In this document: positions 61,192 to 64,000 of the stretch, piece after piece
How positions within the stretch are numbered: the stretch's first letter is position 1
Layout of the letters: each line of letters opens with the position of its first letter
Origin: Bacillota bacterium
GTDB lineage: Bacteria; Bacillota; Clostridia; Lachnospirales; Lachnospiraceae
Direction: 5' to 3'
DNA: 64,000 bases
NCBI GenBank assembly: GCA_023411215.1
Contig: JAEYOY010000032.1
Location: forward strand, 1-64,000
The notes under the pieces: generated by a model
What the model saw: the letters and a program-made list of their open reading frames with translations, nothing else
Told to the model about the DNA's origin: nothing
Databases searched by the model: none
Program-made: the position numbers and the translations under genes

Positions 61192-62722
61192 AAGACCATC
61201 CCCCCTTTCCGGAACCTGCCATCATTCGTCCAAGCTCCTCCTTTGATGACTTTCTTGCATCCACAATTCCTTCTACTTTACCGTTATGTAACACCAGAAT
61301 ACGATCACTGAGCTCCAGAAGCACATCCAGGTCTTCTCCGACACAAATCACACAGACTCCCTGCCGCTTCTGCTGGCTTAGTAAATTGTATATGGTATAG
61401 GAAGAATTGATATCAAGTCCGCGCACCGGATATGCTACCATAAGAACCGACGGACTGGAGGCGATCTCACGACCTACCAGAACCTTCTGTACATTACCGC
61501 CGGAAAGTCTGCGAACGGGAGTTGTCACCCCGGGCGTAACGACATCCAGCTGTTCCACAATATCAAGAGCAAGCTGTTTCGGTTTCTTCCGGTTTGCAAA
61601 GAAATGCTTGCCTTCCTTATAGCTTCGAAGCATCATGTTATCCGTCAAGTCCATGGAAGCAACCAGCCCCATTCCAAGCCTATCCTCCGGCACAAAGGCA
61701 AGGCGGATATTTTGGTCGATAATATCAGCGGCTCCTTTTTCAGAAATCTTCTGAGGCTTATCCTCCGAAGAATAATAAAATATCTCTCCTCCCTCAATCT
61801 CCTGCAATCCCGCAATGGATTCCAGTAATTCCTTCTGTCCGCTGCCCGAAATTCCCGCAATACCAAGAATCTCCCCGCTATAGGCGATAAAGGATGCCTC
61901 TTTCAATACAGGTATCCCCTCCTTATTCCTACAGGTTACCTCTTTCATCTCCAGTTTAATCTTAGTATCCACCGGCTCTGTTCGCAAAATGTCCAGACTT
62001 ACCTTCTCTCCCACCATCATCTCTGTGAGGGAGTCAACCGTAGCATCACAGGCATTCACCGTGCCGATGTAGTGACCCTTTCTGAGTACCGATACCCGGT
62101 CGGACAATTCCAGCACCTCATTCAGCTTATGAGTAATCAGAATAATCGATTTTCCCGCGTTTCGCATATTGCGTAGTACTGCGAATAGCTTCTGTGTCTC
62201 CTGAGGCGTCAGCACAGCAGTCGGTTCATCCAGTATGAGAATATCCACTCCACGGTATAGTACCTTTATGATCTCAACCGTCTGCTTCTGCGATACAGAC
62301 ATATCATAAATCTTCTGAGCCGGATTAAGATCAAAGCCGTATTGTCTGATCAGCTGATTGATCTCTTCATTCACCCGGTTCATTCTAAGACGTTCTTCTC
62401 CGGGTAGCCCCAGAATAATGTTCTCTGCTGCCGTTAATATATTAATTAATTTAAAATGCTGATGTATCATTCCAATTCCAAGTGAGAAGGAATCCTTCGG
62501 AGATCTTATGGTAACTTCTTTCCCATCCACATAAATTCGTCCCTCCTCAGGAAAGTAAATACCTGCAAGCATATTCATCAAGGTCGTCTTTCCACTCCCA
62601 TTTTCTCCTAATATAGATAGAATCTCACCTTTTCTGACGGATAGACTTACATTTTGGTTCGCTGCTACCTCTCCAAATCGCTTCGTGACATTTTTTAGTT
62701 CAATTGCATAGCTCTGTTCCAC
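61163..62722 (-). CDS. ABC transporter ATP-binding protein, nucleoside/BMP type
   Basis: A 519-residue twin-cassette ATPase. The first cassette has Walker A GENGSGKTT, a diverged signature (MSVSQKQTVEIIKVL) and Walker B ILILDEPTAVLTP. The second has GISGSGQKELLE (degenerate Walker A) and LSGGNVQKVLVGRE, with a degenerate Walker B (VLMVAYPVRGLD instead of EPTRGLD). The start is GTG at 62722 with GGAGG six bases upstream; the frame extends to 62794 but lacks a site. It drives the two permeases downstream, like NupO/YufO. Confidence 0.92.
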   Translation of the reverse strand: MEQSYAIELKNVTKRFGEVAANQNVSLSVRKGEILSILGENGSGKTTLMNMLAGIYFPEEGRIYVDGKEVTIRSPKDSFSLGIGMIHQHFKLINILTAAENIILGLPGEERLRMNRVNEEINQLIRQYGFDLNPAQKIYDMSVSQKQTVEIIKVLYRGVDILILDEPTAVLTPQETQKLFAVLRNMRNAGKSIILITHKLNEVLELSDRVSVLRKGHYIGTVNACDATVDSLTEMMVGEKVSLDILRTEPVDTKIKLEMKEVTCRNKEGIPVLKEASFIAYSGEILGIAGISGSGQKELLESIAGLQEIEGGEIFYYSSEDKPQKISEKGAADIIDQNIRLAFVPEDRLGMGLVASMDLTDNMMLRSYKEGKHFFANRKKPKQLALDIVEQLDVVTPGVTTPVRRLSGGNVQKVLVGREIASSPSVLMVAYPVRGLDINSSYTIYNLLSQQKRQGVCVICVGEDLDVLLELSDRILVLHNGKVEGIVDARKSSKEELGRMMAGSGKGGWSYEQRNSYNK

Positions 62723-62835
62723 AAATAACCTCCTCGTAAAGCAAAGTAGCGGATCTGCCGACATGTAAAATATACATACCAAGCAGCTCCGCATCTTTTA
62801 TGATTTATTGCTAAATCCGAAAATACCTGTCCAGA

Positions 62836-64000
62836 TTACTGCGTCAATTCTGTGATACCATCGATCCGTAAATCAAAGGCCGGTGCGGAGATCAGCTCTG
62901 ATTCATGGAAGTATCCATCCTTAACATAGGCAGAATATTTAGCAAAGTCACCACCGGCAGTAATCAGATCTTCGATGGAAGACCCTCCTACCGTAAAGGT
63001 AGTTGTATCAAATACATGCAGGGAACCCGCTTTGATGGCTGCTTCCACTTCTGCTACCTTATCTGCTGTACCGGAAGCTACTGCTGCATTGTTTAATGCG
63101 GAAATTGCTACAGCATCATCCACATATCCCTGACACCAGTCTGGTGCAATTGCGGTACCGTCAATCACACTCTTCACCGCATAGGTATAATAAGGACCCC
63201 AGTTAATGGTTGCGGAGGTCAGCGCGGAATTCGGAGCTACCGAAATCATATCCACGTTGTAACCAACGCAGGGAACACCCGCTTTTTCACATGCAGTCGG
63301 TCCGCCGGTGGTATCTGCATGCTGGCTGATCAACACACAGCCATCTGCGATTAAGGAGGCGGCGACCTCATTCTCTGCCGTCATATCCGCCCAGCTGTTC
63401 GTATATTGAACCTCCATTGTGACGGTAGGACATACACTCTTTGCACCCAGATAGAAGGAAGTGTAACCAGAAACCACTTCAGCATAGGGATATGCTCCTA
63501 CATAACCCATCTTAGCCTGATCCGCCGTAATCTTACCGCTTTCAATCATTTCCTTCAGCTTTAAGCCCGCAACCACACCGGATACAAAGCGGGATTCATA
63601 TACTGCTGTAAAATAGTTGTGCATATTCGGTAACCCGGAAGCAGCCGCTTGGTAACCGGTAGCATGACAGAACTGAATCTCCGGATATTCGGAGGCTACC
63701 TGCTTCATATAGTCCTCATGCCCAAAGCTATTGGCAAAGATAATACTGCAGCCCTGCTCTGCCAGGTCGATTGCTGCATCGTAACAGGATTCATCCTCCT
63801 TAATATTCGTCTTCTCAATTACCTGATCCTCGGTTAGACCAAGTGCTGTCTTCATCTGGTCGATTCCAGCCATATGAGCTGCCGTATAGCCTTCGTTCTC
63901 ATCACCGATATAAATAATCCCAACCTTAATATTCGCTGCTGTATCGGTGCTTGCAGCCACTTCTGCCGCAGGAGCTTCCGTGCTAGCCGGTGTCTCTGTT
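62836..64000 (-). CDS. BMP-family (PnrA-like) substrate-binding lipoprotein, partial
   Basis: The 3' part of a binding protein, running off the right edge. The visible part starts with a Thr/Ala/Pro linker (typical after a lipobox), then the BMP domain: KVGIIYIGDENEGYTAAHMAGIDQMKTALG, IIFANSFGHEDYM, NYFTAVYESRFVSGVVAGLK, VGYVGAYPYAEVVSGYTSFYLGAK and QHADTTGGPTACEKAGVPCVGYN. BMP proteins of this kind bind nucleosides. First gene of the importer operon, 113 bp ahead of the ATPase; signal peptide and start are outside the window. Confidence 0.92.
   Translation of the reverse strand, partial: TETPASTEAPAAEVAASTDTAANIKVGIIYIGDENEGYTAAHMAGIDQMKTALGLTEDQVIEKTNIKEDESCYDAAIDLAEQGCSIIFANSFGHEDYMKQVASEYPEIQFCHATGYQAAASGLPNMHNYFTAVYESRFVSGVVAGLKLKEMIESGKITADQAKMGYVGAYPYAEVVSGYTSFYLGAKSVCPTVTMEVQYTNSWADMTAENEVAASLIADGCVLISQHADTTGGPTACEKAGVPCVGYNVDMISVAPNSALTSATINWGPYYTYAVKSVIDGTAIAPDWCQGYVDDAVAISALNNAAVASGTADKVAEVEAAIKAGSLHVFDTTTFTVGGSSIEDLITAGGDFAKYSAYVKDGYFHESELISAPAFDLRIDGITELTQ

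Overview
The window is low-GC Gram-positive DNA with strong AGGAGG-type ribosome binding sites, some TTG/GTG starts and gene families typical of anaerobic Clostridia. The mix (type 2 galT, kduI/kduD, GH3 beta-glucosidase, BMP-type nucleoside transporter, Ndh2/ApbE extracellular electron transfer genes) fits a plant-sugar-fermenting Lachnospiraceae-like organism. This assignment is inference from gene content. No tRNA, rRNA or CRISPR array was seen.

Layout. (1) About 1-5960 is one side of an integrated plasmid-like or ICE-like element: ParM-like and ParR-like segregation genes, a MobC-like ribbon-helix-helix protein, DUF5348, a tyrosine integrase, a Rep-like DUF6017 initiator, an Xis-like protein and a divergent XRE repressor with three operator copies. 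A promoter plus terminator antisense to the rep leader suggests a small counter-transcribed RNA. The relaxase and conjugation genes, if present, lie left of the window. (2) 5960-6480 is a palindrome-rich junction with two tandem 57-bp repeats. (3) 6496-19400 is chromosomal: a secreted modular protein, AlkZ-related protein, XRE-DUF5680 regulator, yfbR, uvrA-uvrB, yqxD, thpR, a ComEC-like hydrolase with DUF3006 and fRMsr, and shikimate kinase. A 181-bp MITE with 8-bp target duplications sits on the yqxD stop codon. (4) 19397-24876 is the galK-galE-galT group with ArsR-type and Lrp-type regulators. (5) 25204-32015 is an extracellular electron transfer locus: ndh2, dmkB, dmkA, a PplA-like lipoprotein and apbE. 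Its Ndh2 carries a C-terminal DoxX-like membrane domain interrupted by an Ala-rich loop with three flavinylation-type motifs, and a Rex-like operator lies in its leader. (6) 32578-36409 holds a second, divergent UvrA and a nucleotidyltransferase. (7) 36778-40722 holds two AraC regulators around kduI-kduD (uronate catabolism). (8) 40728-53084 holds two MATE exporters, a DUF2680 protein, AraC plus GH3 glucosidase, MFS, asparaginase, a His-rich MarR regulator and a CPBP protease. (9) 53313-57077 is a hybrid histidine kinase with a divergent NarL-type regulator. (10) 57311-64000 is a BMP/ABC nucleoside-type importer operon ending in a RelA/SpoT-TPR protein; the binding protein runs off the right edge.

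The most interesting material is the electron transfer locus: NADH would be oxidised by Ndh2, a demethylmenaquinone-type quinone made with DmkA/DmkB would carry electrons across the membrane, and ApbE would attach FMN to the lipoprotein and possibly to the external loop of Ndh2. Several families of small palindromic intergenic repeats are also spread through the chromosomal part.
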